64,000 bases of DNA from Hyphomicrobium sp. (lineage in GTDB: Bacteria > Pseudomonadota > Alphaproteobacteria > Rhizobiales > Hyphomicrobiaceae), in NCBI GenBank assembly GCA_002928955.1, contig PERT01000012.1:1-64000 (forward strand), given 5' to 3'. Positions 8,868 through 16,443 of this stretch are shown here, one piece after another. The notes under the pieces are model-generated. The model worked only from the letters and a program-made list of their open reading frames with translations. It searched no databases and was not told where the DNA came from. The translations under genes were made by a program, and so were the position numbers. How positions within the stretch are numbered: position 1 is the first letter of the stretch; the number at the start of each line of letters is the position of its first letter.

Positions 8868-9981
8868 CGGGACCGCCGTCGACGCGGCCACCATCTTGGC
8901 CACTGGACGGCACGCGGCGGAACTCGGCCTCTTTGGTCTGGTCTGGCTCGATACCAATCTCCTGGCGCGATCACGCTTCGGATCACTGGTCGACTTCGTT
9001 GAGACCGGACGTCCCGTGACCGACAGCTTGCCACCGTTGATCGGGCTCGAAGTTGACATTCAATCGTTGAAGGAAACGCCGGACCGCGTTCTCGAATTGC
9101 CGGCAGTGGCTCTCGTGACGTCTGCCGGTCCCGCACCACGGCTCAATTTCACCGTTTTCTGGATCTCAACCGCTGACCGCTTCCTGCTGCTGGTCTATCG
9201 CGCGTCATCCCGGTCGGATTTCGAGGTGGAGCTGACGCGCCAGGTTCGGGGTCGGCTCATTGCCGAAGCAGAAGTTCAGGCCAAATCGCGCGAGTTGACT
9301 CGCGCAAACGCTGAGCTCGAGCAATTCGCCTCGATCATCTCTCACGATCTCAAGGCGCCCCTGCGTGCCTTGCGGTATCTGACCGACGAAGCGGTGGAGG
9401 CGGTGGCCAATGGCGCGTCCGATGACGCAGGACGACTGCTGGGCGAGATGCGTCACCAGGCTTGGCGCATGTCGCGCATGATGTCCTCGTTGCTCGAGTA
9501 TGCGAGCGCAGGACGCAAAACGGACATGTTAACCATGGTCGACACGCGAGCGCTCGTTCAGGCTGTTGTGACCTCGCTGCCGAAACCACCGGCCATGAGA
9601 GTCGAGATCGCTGGTTCGTGGCCGAAAATCGAAACGCTGGAAGCCCCGCTCGATCTTGTGCTGCGCAACCTCATCGACAACGCCATCAAACATCAGGACC
9701 GGTTGGACGGCACGATACGCATCGAGGCGGTCGACACAGCCACGCAACTAGCCGTCAGCATCTCAGATGATGGCCCCGGCATCCCGCCTTCGGCCCATGA
9801 AAGCATCTTCCTGCCGTTCAGGACGCTGGGCGGTCCGACTGGCGGCACGGGCATGGGGCTGGCGCTTGTCCGACGCACGCTCGAAACGCTTGGCGGACGG
9901 ATCCAGGTCGTCTCGGGCCGGGACGGCAGCCGCGGCGCGACATTCCTGTTGATCTGGCCCAGGATCATTGCGCAATCGTAA
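8830..9981 (+). CDS. Soluble sensor histidine kinase with PAS-like input domain
   Basis: A 383-residue cytoplasmic kinase starting at a GTG inside the GTPase gene. Residues about 25-140 form a PAS-like input domain (GLFGLVWLDTNLLARSRFGS); a short coiled coil leads to the HisKA H-box SHDLKAPLR with phospho-acceptor His172. The ATPase domain has an N box (NLIDNAIKH), G1 (DDGPGIP) and G2 (GTGMGLALVRR). No membrane segment is present, so the signal is internal and may come from the GTPase or OmpA partner encoded upstream. It probably phosphorylates the stand-alone receiver encoded at 10116. Confidence 0.9.
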   Translation: MPQPKSSIAAPTDGTAVDAATILATGRHAAELGLFGLVWLDTNLLARSRFGSLVDFVETGRPVTDSLPPLIGLEVDIQSLKETPDRVLELPAVALVTSAGPAPRLNFTVFWISTADRFLLLVYRASSRSDFEVELTRQVRGRLIAEAEVQAKSRELTRANAELEQFASIISHDLKAPLRALRYLTDEAVEAVANGASDDAGRLLGEMRHQAWRMSRMMSSLLEYASAGRKTDMLTMVDTRALVQAVVTSLPKPPAMRVEIAGSWPKIETLEAPLDLVLRNLIDNAIKHQDRLDGTIRIEAVDTATQLAVSISDDGPGIPPSAHESIFLPFRTLGGPTGGTGMGLALVRRTLETLGGRIQVVSGRDGSRGATFLLIWPRIIAQS

Positions 9982-10115
9982 ATCGGTCGAGCCATTCGAC
10001 AGCCTTGCGCCAATCCCGTCATTGCGAAATTGCCACTGGTAGAACTGAACTTCTCCGCCTAACCTGAAACCAGTGGTGGGCGGAAAATGGATGCGACGTT
10101 CGATCGGGATTGAGA

Positions 10116-10577
10116 ATGACCTCGTCTTCATCTAGCTCAGGCGGAGAGTTCCTCGCCAAGAAGAGCGTTTTGATGCGCGCCCGCCAGGGATTGCCACAAC
10201 TCGCGAATATCTTGATCATCGAAGACGAGACTTTCGACGCGGAGCGGCTTTCGGCGACGCTGCGCGTCATGTTCGGCTACGAACTTGTGGTCCGCCGGGC
10301 AGCGACGCTTGCCAGCGCGCTCGACCGGATCATCGAACAGAAGCCCGATATTATATTTCTCGATGACGTTCTGAAGCCGAGCGATGACGCAAGCCAGTCG
10401 ATCCCGTATATTCGGCGCGCCGGATACGAGGGACCGATCGTCGTGGTCAGCGGTCAGGTAACCCGCACACGGCGGGCCACGCTTTTGGCAGCAGGCGCCA
10501 CGGACGTCATCCACAAGGACGACGTCGACAGTGTCAGGCTTGCCGAGGCTCTGGTCCGGGTGTTGAAAAACTCGTGA
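10116..10577 (+). CDS. Single-domain response regulator
   Basis: A 153-residue receiver domain after a Ser/Gly-rich start. The acidic pair is in LIIEDE (about residues 36-37), the phospho-acceptor is the first Asp of FLDDVL (about 83), the switch Ser is in VVVSGQ, and the conserved Lys is in VIHKDD. There is no output domain, so it signals by protein contact, as CheY or DivK do. It lies 134 bases after the histidine kinase, whose partner it most likely is. The ATG at 10116 is used; a TTG six bases earlier is in frame. Confidence 0.88.
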   Translation: MTSSSSSSGGEFLAKKSVLMRARQGLPQLANILIIEDETFDAERLSATLRVMFGYELVVRRAATLASALDRIIEQKPDIIFLDDVLKPSDDASQSIPYIRRAGYEGPIVVVSGQVTRTRRATLLAAGATDVIHKDDVDSVRLAEALVRVLKNS

Positions 10578-10745
10578 TCCTCGACACTGCCCGCAACGGC
10601 TGATTGTTCAGACGGCTTCCGGGTTTGCGCTGGCATGAGATTGCGCCACGCAGTAAATCTTCACGTCCGGAGCGCTCTCGCGCGGCCACCAAAGCAAACG
10701 ACTTCGCAATCAGAAGCGCCTTCAAATCCACGGGACAAAACCGAC

Positions 10746-12245
10746 ATGGCTTCAGAAATTCCGCACTTTATCGGCGGCAAGCGAACATCGTTCACATCCA
10801 AGCGCTTCAGTGACGTGTTCTGGCCGATGACGGGTGAAGTCGCGGCCCGCGTAAATCTGGCCAACGGTTCCGACGTCCGCGCCGCGATCGCGGACGCCAA
10901 GGCCGCGCAGCCAGGCTGGGCTCAGACCAATCCGCAACGGCGGGCGCGCGTCATGATGACGTTCGTGCAACTGATCAATCGTGATATGGCGAAATTGGCC
11001 GACATACTGTCGCGCGAACACGGTAAGACCATCGCCGACGCCAAGGGCGACATCCAGCGCGGGCTCGAAGTGGCCGAGTTCGCCTGCGGCATCCCGCATC
11101 TGTTGAAGGGCGAGTACACCGAAGGCGCTGGCCCCGGCATCGATCTTTATTCCTTGCGCCAGCCGCTTGGCGTGGTCGCCGGGATCACGCCGTTCAACTT
11201 CCCGGCCATGATCCCGCTGTGGAAGGCCGCACCGGCGATCGCCTGCGGCAATGCCTTCATCCTGAAGCCGTCCGAGCGCGCGCCGTCGGTGCCGTTGATG
11301 CTGGCGGAGTTGTTCATCGAAGCCGGTCTGCCGCCGGGTGTGTTTAACGTGGTCAACGGCGACAAGGAAGCGGTCGACGCGATCCTGGATGACCCGGACA
11401 TCATGGCCGTTGGTTTCGTCGGCTCGTCGGACATCGCCCAGTACGTCTATGCCCGCGGCGCGGCAAGCGGCAAGCGCGTGCAATGCTTCGGCGGCGCCAA
11501 GAACCACATGATCGTGATGCCCGACGCCGACATGGACCTAGCGGCCGATGCGCTGATCGGCGCCGGCTACGGCTCGGCCGGCGAGCGCTGCATGGCGATC
11601 TCGGTTGCGGTGCCCGTGGGTGAGACCACCGCCGACCGGCTGATGGCCAAGCTCATCCCCCGCGTCGAAAGTCTCAAGGTCGGGCCATCGACCTCGCCCG
11701 ACGCCGACATGGGGCCGCTTGTCACGCGTGAGCATCTCGCCAAAGTCTGCGGCTACGTCGATCTCGGCGTGAAGGAAGGCGCGGAACTGGTGGTCGACGG
11801 CCGCGATTTCAAGTTGCAGGGTTACGAAAGCGGCTTTTACATGGGTGGATGCCTGTTTGATCGCGTCACGCCCGATATGCGCATCTACAAAGAAGAGATA
11901 TTCGGGCCGGTGTTGTCGGTCGTGCGCGCCAAGAACTACGACGAGGCGCTGCGGTTGCCCTCCGAGCACGAATACGGCAACGGCGTCGCCATCTTCACCC
12001 GTGACGGCGACGCCGCGCGCGATTTTGCCGCCCGCGTCAACGTCGGCATGGTCGGCATCAACGTGCCGATCCCGGTACCGCTCGCCTACTACACATTCGG
12101 CGGCTGGAAGCGTTCGGGCTTTGGCGATTTGAACCAGCACGGCCCCGACGCGATCCGATTCTACACCAAGACCAAGACCATCACCTCGCGCTGGCCGTCC
12201 GGCATCCGCTCCGGCGCCGAGTTCTCAATCCCGACGATGAAGTGA
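10746..12245 (+). CDS. mmsA: CoA-acylating methylmalonate-semialdehyde dehydrogenase
   Basis: A 499-residue aldehyde dehydrogenase of the MmsA group. These enzymes turn (methyl)malonate semialdehyde plus CoA and NAD into propionyl- or acetyl-CoA and CO2, in valine, beta-alanine and inositol breakdown. The nucleophile is Cys282 in GERCMA. The family mark is CFGGAKNHMIVMPDAD, where most aldehyde dehydrogenases have the general-base Glu; the missing Glu is normal for MmsA. The start at 10746 gives the usual length. It is followed after 51 bases by a glutathione transferase gene on the same strand. Confidence 0.92.
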   Translation: MASEIPHFIGGKRTSFTSKRFSDVFWPMTGEVAARVNLANGSDVRAAIADAKAAQPGWAQTNPQRRARVMMTFVQLINRDMAKLADILSREHGKTIADAKGDIQRGLEVAEFACGIPHLLKGEYTEGAGPGIDLYSLRQPLGVVAGITPFNFPAMIPLWKAAPAIACGNAFILKPSERAPSVPLMLAELFIEAGLPPGVFNVVNGDKEAVDAILDDPDIMAVGFVGSSDIAQYVYARGAASGKRVQCFGGAKNHMIVMPDADMDLAADALIGAGYGSAGERCMAISVAVPVGETTADRLMAKLIPRVESLKVGPSTSPDADMGPLVTREHLAKVCGYVDLGVKEGAELVVDGRDFKLQGYESGFYMGGCLFDRVTPDMRIYKEEIFGPVLSVVRAKNYDEALRLPSEHEYGNGVAIFTRDGDAARDFAARVNVGMVGINVPIPVPLAYYTFGGWKRSGFGDLNQHGPDAIRFYTKTKTITSRWPSGIRSGAEFSIPTMK

Positions 12246-12296
12246 CGCGCGCCCCAAGATCTTTCAACTTTATCTTGAGTACAAGGGAACATCCTC

Positions 12297-12944
12297 ATGG
12301 CAACGTACCGGCTGCATGGCTTCGGTCGATCGGGCAATACGTACAAGGTTGCAATGTACCTCGCCGCCGCCGGGCTCGACTGGGAGCCGGTGTTCGTCAG
12401 CGTTGCCGCGGGCGACACGCGCGATCCGGCGTGGCGCGCAACATACAATCCGATGGGCGAGATACCGGTTCTCGAGATCGGCGCGCGCAAGCTTACGCAA
12501 TCCGGCGCCATCCTGATGGAACTCGCCGATAGCACTGGCCACTTCGCAGCCGCCACGCCGGAAGACAAAAGCGAGATCCTGCGCTGGATACTCTGGGATA
12601 ACCACAAGTTCACCAACCACTTCGCCGCCCGGCGTTTCATCAAGGCCTTCGCCCCTCAGGAGCCGCAGCCACAGGTGCTGGAGTGGCTCAAGGTGCACAT
12701 CGATCAGAACCTCGCCGTACTCGAGCAGCACTTGGCTACTCGCGCGTACGTGGTTGGTTCGAAGCCGACGATCGCGGACTTCTCACTGGCCGGCTACATG
12801 TACTACCCGACGGCGGAAACTGGCTTCGACCTCGCGGCCACCAACCCCAATATCACCGCTTGGGCCGCGCGTATTGCCAAGCTGCCGGGCTGGAAGCACC
12901 CCTACGAGATGCTGCCGGGCGGCATCCCCAAGCCACTCCGCTGA
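12297..12944 (+). CDS. Glutathione S-transferase family protein
   Basis: A 215-residue protein with an N-terminal thioredoxin-like domain. It contains YNPMGEIPVLEIG with the cis-Pro that holds the glutathione backbone, then KLTQSGAILMELAD with the Gln-Ser pair that contacts the gamma-glutamyl group. The C-terminal helical domain carries GSKPTIADFSLAGYM, the capping box and hydrophobic staple of GSTs. The N-terminal FGRSGNTYKV gives a Ser as the likely catalytic residue. The substrate is unknown. It may share a transcript with mmsA. Confidence 0.88.
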   Translation: MATYRLHGFGRSGNTYKVAMYLAAAGLDWEPVFVSVAAGDTRDPAWRATYNPMGEIPVLEIGARKLTQSGAILMELADSTGHFAAATPEDKSEILRWILWDNHKFTNHFAARRFIKAFAPQEPQPQVLEWLKVHIDQNLAVLEQHLATRAYVVGSKPTIADFSLAGYMYYPTAETGFDLAATNPNITAWAARIAKLPGWKHPYEMLPGGIPKPLR

Positions 12945-13161
12945 CGACTTCGAGACCGCCGTTCCATCCGGGTCAACCTTAACGGCTGGCGCGGGTTGAT
13001 GATTCCGCAAACCACTCATACCCTGTCCGAGCTCAAAACGGACGACAGTGCGTTGAAGCTGATATTGCTGCGGTGGGGTGTCGCACAACCGGTTGCGCCT
13101 TTATTTTCCCCGGCATTCGTGTTGGTAGGGGCTGAACAGATTGAGCCACCGAGGGGTAAGG

Positions 13162-13413
13162 ATGTTCTATCGTTCAATCGTTTTCGCCATGGCCGTCATC
13201 GCAGCTGCTCCCGCCGGAGCGAACGACAAGCTCAAGCTGCCGCCCGAGGTGACGCCCAAGTTGCGCGCCGCCTGCGAAAGCGACGTCCGCCGCCTGTGCA
13301 TCGGCGAGGATCCGACGGTCGACAAGGTCAAAAGCTGCGTGATGTCGAAGTTCTTCGAGCTCGGCAAGAAATGCCAGTTCGAGATCGCAACGGCCGGTTT
13401 CGCGCCGAACTGA
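13162..13413 (+). CDS. Small exported four-cysteine protein
   Basis: An 83-residue protein with a signal peptide (RSIVFAMAVIAAAPAGA) and a mature part of about 63 residues with four cysteines: ACESDVRRLCIGED, then KSCVMSKFFELGKKCQF. The spacing suggests two disulfides and resembles one unit of the cysteine-rich repeat family seen in short periplasmic alphaproteobacterial proteins. The ATG at 13162 has GAGGGGTAAGG upstream. Function unknown. It ends 15 bases from the convergent dehalogenase gene. Confidence 0.7.
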   Translation: MFYRSIVFAMAVIAAAPAGANDKLKLPPEVTPKLRAACESDVRRLCIGEDPTVDKVKSCVMSKFFELGKKCQFEIATAGFAPN

Positions 13414-13428
13414 CGACTTCCAGTTAGG

Positions 13429-14088
13429 TCATATCGGCAAGCTTTTGAGGTCGGGCGCCGTCACGTCCGGAGGGAGTTCAGGGTACTCGTCGGGCGCGCC
13501 GCGCCGGTTGACCCACATGGTGCAAAACCCGAACGCCTTCGCGCCCGCGATATCCCACCGATTGGACGACACGAACGTGATCGCCGATGGCGCAACATTG
13601 AAGTGTCGCGTCGCCAGTGCGTAGACCGCCATCGAAGGCTTGAACGTCCCGGCCGCTGCCACCGACATCACGGCGTCGAACAGACCCGCGAGGCTCGCGG
13701 CGGCTACGGCGTCGTCGAGCATGTCCAAGTCGCCGTTCGATAGAATGGCCAGTCTGGCGCCACCCTCCTTCAATCGCGCGAGCACATCTTTCGCTTCCGG
13801 ATAGGCGGACAAGTCCGCATAGGCATTGAGCAGCTTGTCCCGCACGCCCTGCGGCACTCCACCCGTCGCGGAAATCGCAAAGTCCAGGCTCTCGGACGTC
13901 AACTGCCGGAAACTTCGGTGACGCCCCATTCCGACATGGGTCCATGTATACTCGAGTTGCTTGTTGCGCCAGATTTCAGACAGCCGTTCCCAGCCCGGCC
14001 CAATGGCGGCCGCATGACGACTCGCCGCGGAATGCACATCAAACAGCGTGCCATAGGCGTCGAAAACATAGATGCGATTCTCGGCCAT
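13429..14088 (-). CDS. Haloacid dehalogenase type II (HAD superfamily)
   Basis: A 219-residue HAD hydrolase. Motif I is FDAYGTLFD near the N terminus with the nucleophilic Asp, motif II is ILSNG, the Lys motif is TFKPS, and motif III is SSNRWDIAGA. The DAYGTL plus SSNRWD combination is typical of L-2-haloacid dehalogenases, which convert 2-haloacids to 2-hydroxyacids (chloroacetate to glycolate). Many proteins of this annotation have other substrates, so activity is unproven. It lies 83 bases downstream of the serine-glyoxylate aminotransferase gene on the same strand, which would fit glycolate or glyoxylate handling. Confidence 0.85.
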   Translation of the reverse strand: MAENRIYVFDAYGTLFDVHSAASRHAAAIGPGWERLSEIWRNKQLEYTWTHVGMGRHRSFRQLTSESLDFAISATGGVPQGVRDKLLNAYADLSAYPEAKDVLARLKEGGARLAILSNGDLDMLDDAVAAASLAGLFDAVMSVAAAGTFKPSMAVYALATRHFNVAPSAITFVSSNRWDIAGAKAFGFCTMWVNRRGAPDEYPELPPDVTAPDLKSLPI

Positions 14089-14171
14089 TGGCTTTCCTCA
14101 AACTGGAAGCGGCGCCGGGAAGCACCCCGATCGCCGCTGCAGATTAACATCGAAGGCCAGCCAATCGATGA

Positions 14172-15374
14172 TCAGGCGGCCTTGACCGCAGCCGGTTTGG
14201 CGACCGAGGCGAGGTAGTCCATGGCGGCAGCGACGCCACCCTTTTTGTGGGGCACGCCAGCCACGTCGAGCCCCATCTCGACACCCGTCAGCGCTCCCAT
14301 GATCGTGAGGTCGTTGGTATCGCCCAAGTGGCCGATACGGAACACCTTGCCGGCCAACTTGTTGAGACCGGTGCCCAGCGACATGTTGAACGTTTCGAGC
14401 ACGATCTTGCGGAACGTGTCGGCGTTGTGCCCCTCTGGCATCATCACGGACGTGACGACGGGCGAGTAGTACTTCGGATCGCGGCAAAGTATCTCAAGAC
14501 CCCAGCCGCGAACGGCTCGGCGCACGGCCTCTGCGTGTCGCTCGTGACGGGCAAAGACGTTGTCGAGACCCTCCTCGTGCAGCATCTTGATCGCCTCATC
14601 GAGGCCGTAGAGCAGCCCCGTCGCGGGCGTGTAGGGGAAGAAGCCGCTGGCGTTGTTCGCGATCATGTCGTCCCAGTTCCAGAACGCACGGGGCAGCGTG
14701 GCCGACTTGGACGCGGCGAGCGCCTTTTCGCTGACAGCGGTAAAAGACAGCCCTGGCGGCAGCATCAAACCCTTCTGCGAGCCAGAAATGGTAACATCAA
14801 TGCCCCACTCGTCATGGCGCAAGTCCATGGATGCGAGTGACGATACGGTATCGACCATCAGCAGCGCCGGGTGGCTGGCTGCGTTCATGGCCTTGCGAAT
14901 CTCGTCGGGCCATGTTCGGCAGCCTGTCGCGGTCTCGTTGTGGACGATGCAGACGGCCTTGATCTCGTGCGCCGTGTCCTGACGAAGACGCTGCTCGATC
15001 ACGTTGGCATCGCCACCGATGCGCCAATCGGTCGGGATGAAATCGACCTGAAGACCCATGCGCTCGGCCATCACCTTCCAAAGCGTACCGAACTGACCGG
15101 TCTCGACCATCACGATTTTGTCGCCGGGCGAAAGCGTGTTGACGAGGGCGGCTTCCCATGCGCCCGTCCCAGAAGCTGGGAAAATAATGACGTGGCCAGT
15201 GGTCTTGAAGATCGATTTCACGCTCGACAGCACGCGCTTGCCGAGAGCCTGGAATTGCGGTCCGCGATGATCAAGGATTTGTTGCGACATCGCGTTCATC
15301 ACGCGCTCGGGAACCGGGGTGGGCCCGGGAATCTGCAGAAAGTGACGTCCGGCTTGGCGGGGCTGATTTGACAT
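14172..15374 (-). CDS. sgaA: Serine--glyoxylate aminotransferase
   Basis: A 400-residue class V, PLP-dependent aminotransferase. It transfers the amino group of L-serine to glyoxylate, giving hydroxypyruvate and glycine; in methylotrophs this is a serine-cycle step. The start HFLQIPGPTPVPERV is the family's substrate-binding opening, and the PLP lysine lies in SGSQKGLMLPPG. The Met at 15374 follows GAGGAACACCC and removes 37 residues of unlikely leader. The alanine-glyoxylate type is an alternative, but the SQKGLMLPPGLSF context fits the serine type best. A hydroxypyruvate reductase lies 10 kb away. Confidence 0.88.
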   Translation of the reverse strand: MSNQPRQAGRHFLQIPGPTPVPERVMNAMSQQILDHRGPQFQALGKRVLSSVKSIFKTTGHVIIFPASGTGAWEAALVNTLSPGDKIVMVETGQFGTLWKVMAERMGLQVDFIPTDWRIGGDANVIEQRLRQDTAHEIKAVCIVHNETATGCRTWPDEIRKAMNAASHPALLMVDTVSSLASMDLRHDEWGIDVTISGSQKGLMLPPGLSFTAVSEKALAASKSATLPRAFWNWDDMIANNASGFFPYTPATGLLYGLDEAIKMLHEEGLDNVFARHERHAEAVRRAVRGWGLEILCRDPKYYSPVVTSVMMPEGHNADTFRKIVLETFNMSLGTGLNKLAGKVFRIGHLGDTNDLTIMGALTGVEMGLDVAGVPHKKGGVAAAMDYLASVAKPAAVKAA

Positions 15375-15943
15375 GGGTGTTCCTCGTTCGCGCGCAGTTT
15401 TCGACAGAGACCGAAGGTCGGACCAAGCAGCCGAAACTGGCAGCATGCCCGATGCGGCGGCATGGCCTGCACGCTTTTTTGGCAAGAGCGCAAGCTATAG
15501 GGGCGAACTCGAAATATCGTCAAGATCGACAACGAAAATCCGCGCTGCGGCATGAATGTCCTTCTGTCCGACCCAAATCTGTCGACCCGCAAAACGTCTG
15601 AAGGCAAACTCATTGTGCAGGTGCGATATAGCGGTATGGACGTCTCTGATCGGCACGGCTATGGTCCTGCCAACCGTGATGGGTCCTCTTGAGCGGTGGG
15701 GTCGCCTCGAATCTCACTCGAATCTCAAATGGGACGAGGCTCGAATTCGGCACAACCTTTCGGCACAACCTTTCGGCACAACTCTTCGGCACAATTCAGC
15801 GCTGCAGAGCTGCAAACTCAAATGCAGGTGGACGTGACGTTCCGATATCGAGACGCATGCGGACGTGCGAGCCCAAGTCTTGCCGTGCAAGCGCAAAGTA
15901 CATCGCTTTGAATTCAACTCAGTAAATCCGGCACCCTCGGCTC
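15375..15943. other. Long intergenic region with short repeats, divergent promoters
   Basis: This 569-base stretch separates the divergent sgaA and tctB genes. No open frame in it has a ribosome site plus credible composition. It holds two CGAATCTCA-type direct repeats near 15710-15730 and a four-unit 13-bp tandem array at 15746-15797. Promoters for both flanking genes should lie here; I could not place them confidently. Confidence 0.5.
15746..15797. repeat. 13-bp tandem repeat, four units
   Basis: Four head-to-tail units of TTCGGCACAACCT: units 1 and 2 are identical, unit 3 ends TC and unit 4 has ATTC at its end. The array sits about 150 bases before tctB. It could be an operator array or a simple slippage repeat. 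Confidence 0.85.
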
Positions 15944-16432
15944 ATGGTCAAATCTCCTCAAGATTTCGCAGCTGGTCTGGTGCTCATTGCCATTGCATCG
16001 ATCGCATGGATCTCGACGCTCGGCTTGCCGTTTTCGCAGGTTGGCGGCGTTGGGTCAGGCATGTTGCCTAAGTCGACGGCGCTGATCCTCGGCGCGCTCG
16101 GACTGCTCATCGTCGTGGGCTCGCTGATGTCCGAAGGGCCACCACTCGAACGCTGGAGCGTCCGTGAGGCGGCGATGGTCCTTGGCGGCGTGTTGGCCTT
16201 CGCACTCACCATCCGCGGCACGCCATTGCCGGCCCTCGGGTTCAACATCCCCGCGTTGGGCCTAGCGGTGGCAGGTCCGCTGGCGGTGCTGATTGCCGCC
16301 CAGGCCGACCGCTCGACCCGACTGATCGAGGTGGTGATCTTCGCCGTCGTGCTCACTGCGCTCTGCATTATCCTATTCCGGTTCTTGCTGGGGCTCCCGA
16401 TCCCGGTCTTCCCGCCCCTGCTTGGCTACTGA
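15944..16432 (+). CDS. tctB: Tripartite tricarboxylate transporter small membrane subunit TctB
   Basis: A 162-residue membrane protein with four predicted helices (near residues 9-28, 40-58, 72-92 and 117-145) and the family's cytoplasmic start KSPQDFAAGLVLI. It is the small permease subunit of a TctABC system, which takes up carboxylates with the sodium or proton gradient. Eleven bases separate it from tctA. The order B-A-C here differs from the classical C-B-A order but is common. Confidence 0.85.
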   Translation: MVKSPQDFAAGLVLIAIASIAWISTLGLPFSQVGGVGSGMLPKSTALILGALGLLIVVGSLMSEGPPLERWSVREAAMVLGGVLAFALTIRGTPLPALGFNIPALGLAVAGPLAVLIAAQADRSTRLIEVVIFAVVLTALCIILFRFLLGLPIPVFPPLLGY

Positions 16433-16443
16433 GGAAACGGCGC

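Noticed and set aside
13429-14088. Phosphoglycolate phosphatase
   Set aside because: The DAYGTLFD and SSNRWDIAGA motifs fit type II haloacid dehalogenase better than the Gph group.
15746-15797. CRISPR or origin iterons
   Set aside because: Thirteen-base units with no spacers and no replication gene nearby.
15556-15925. Short plus-strand frames of 60-93 residues before tctB
   Set aside because: They run through the 13-bp tandem array, lack ribosome sites and have no recognisable family.
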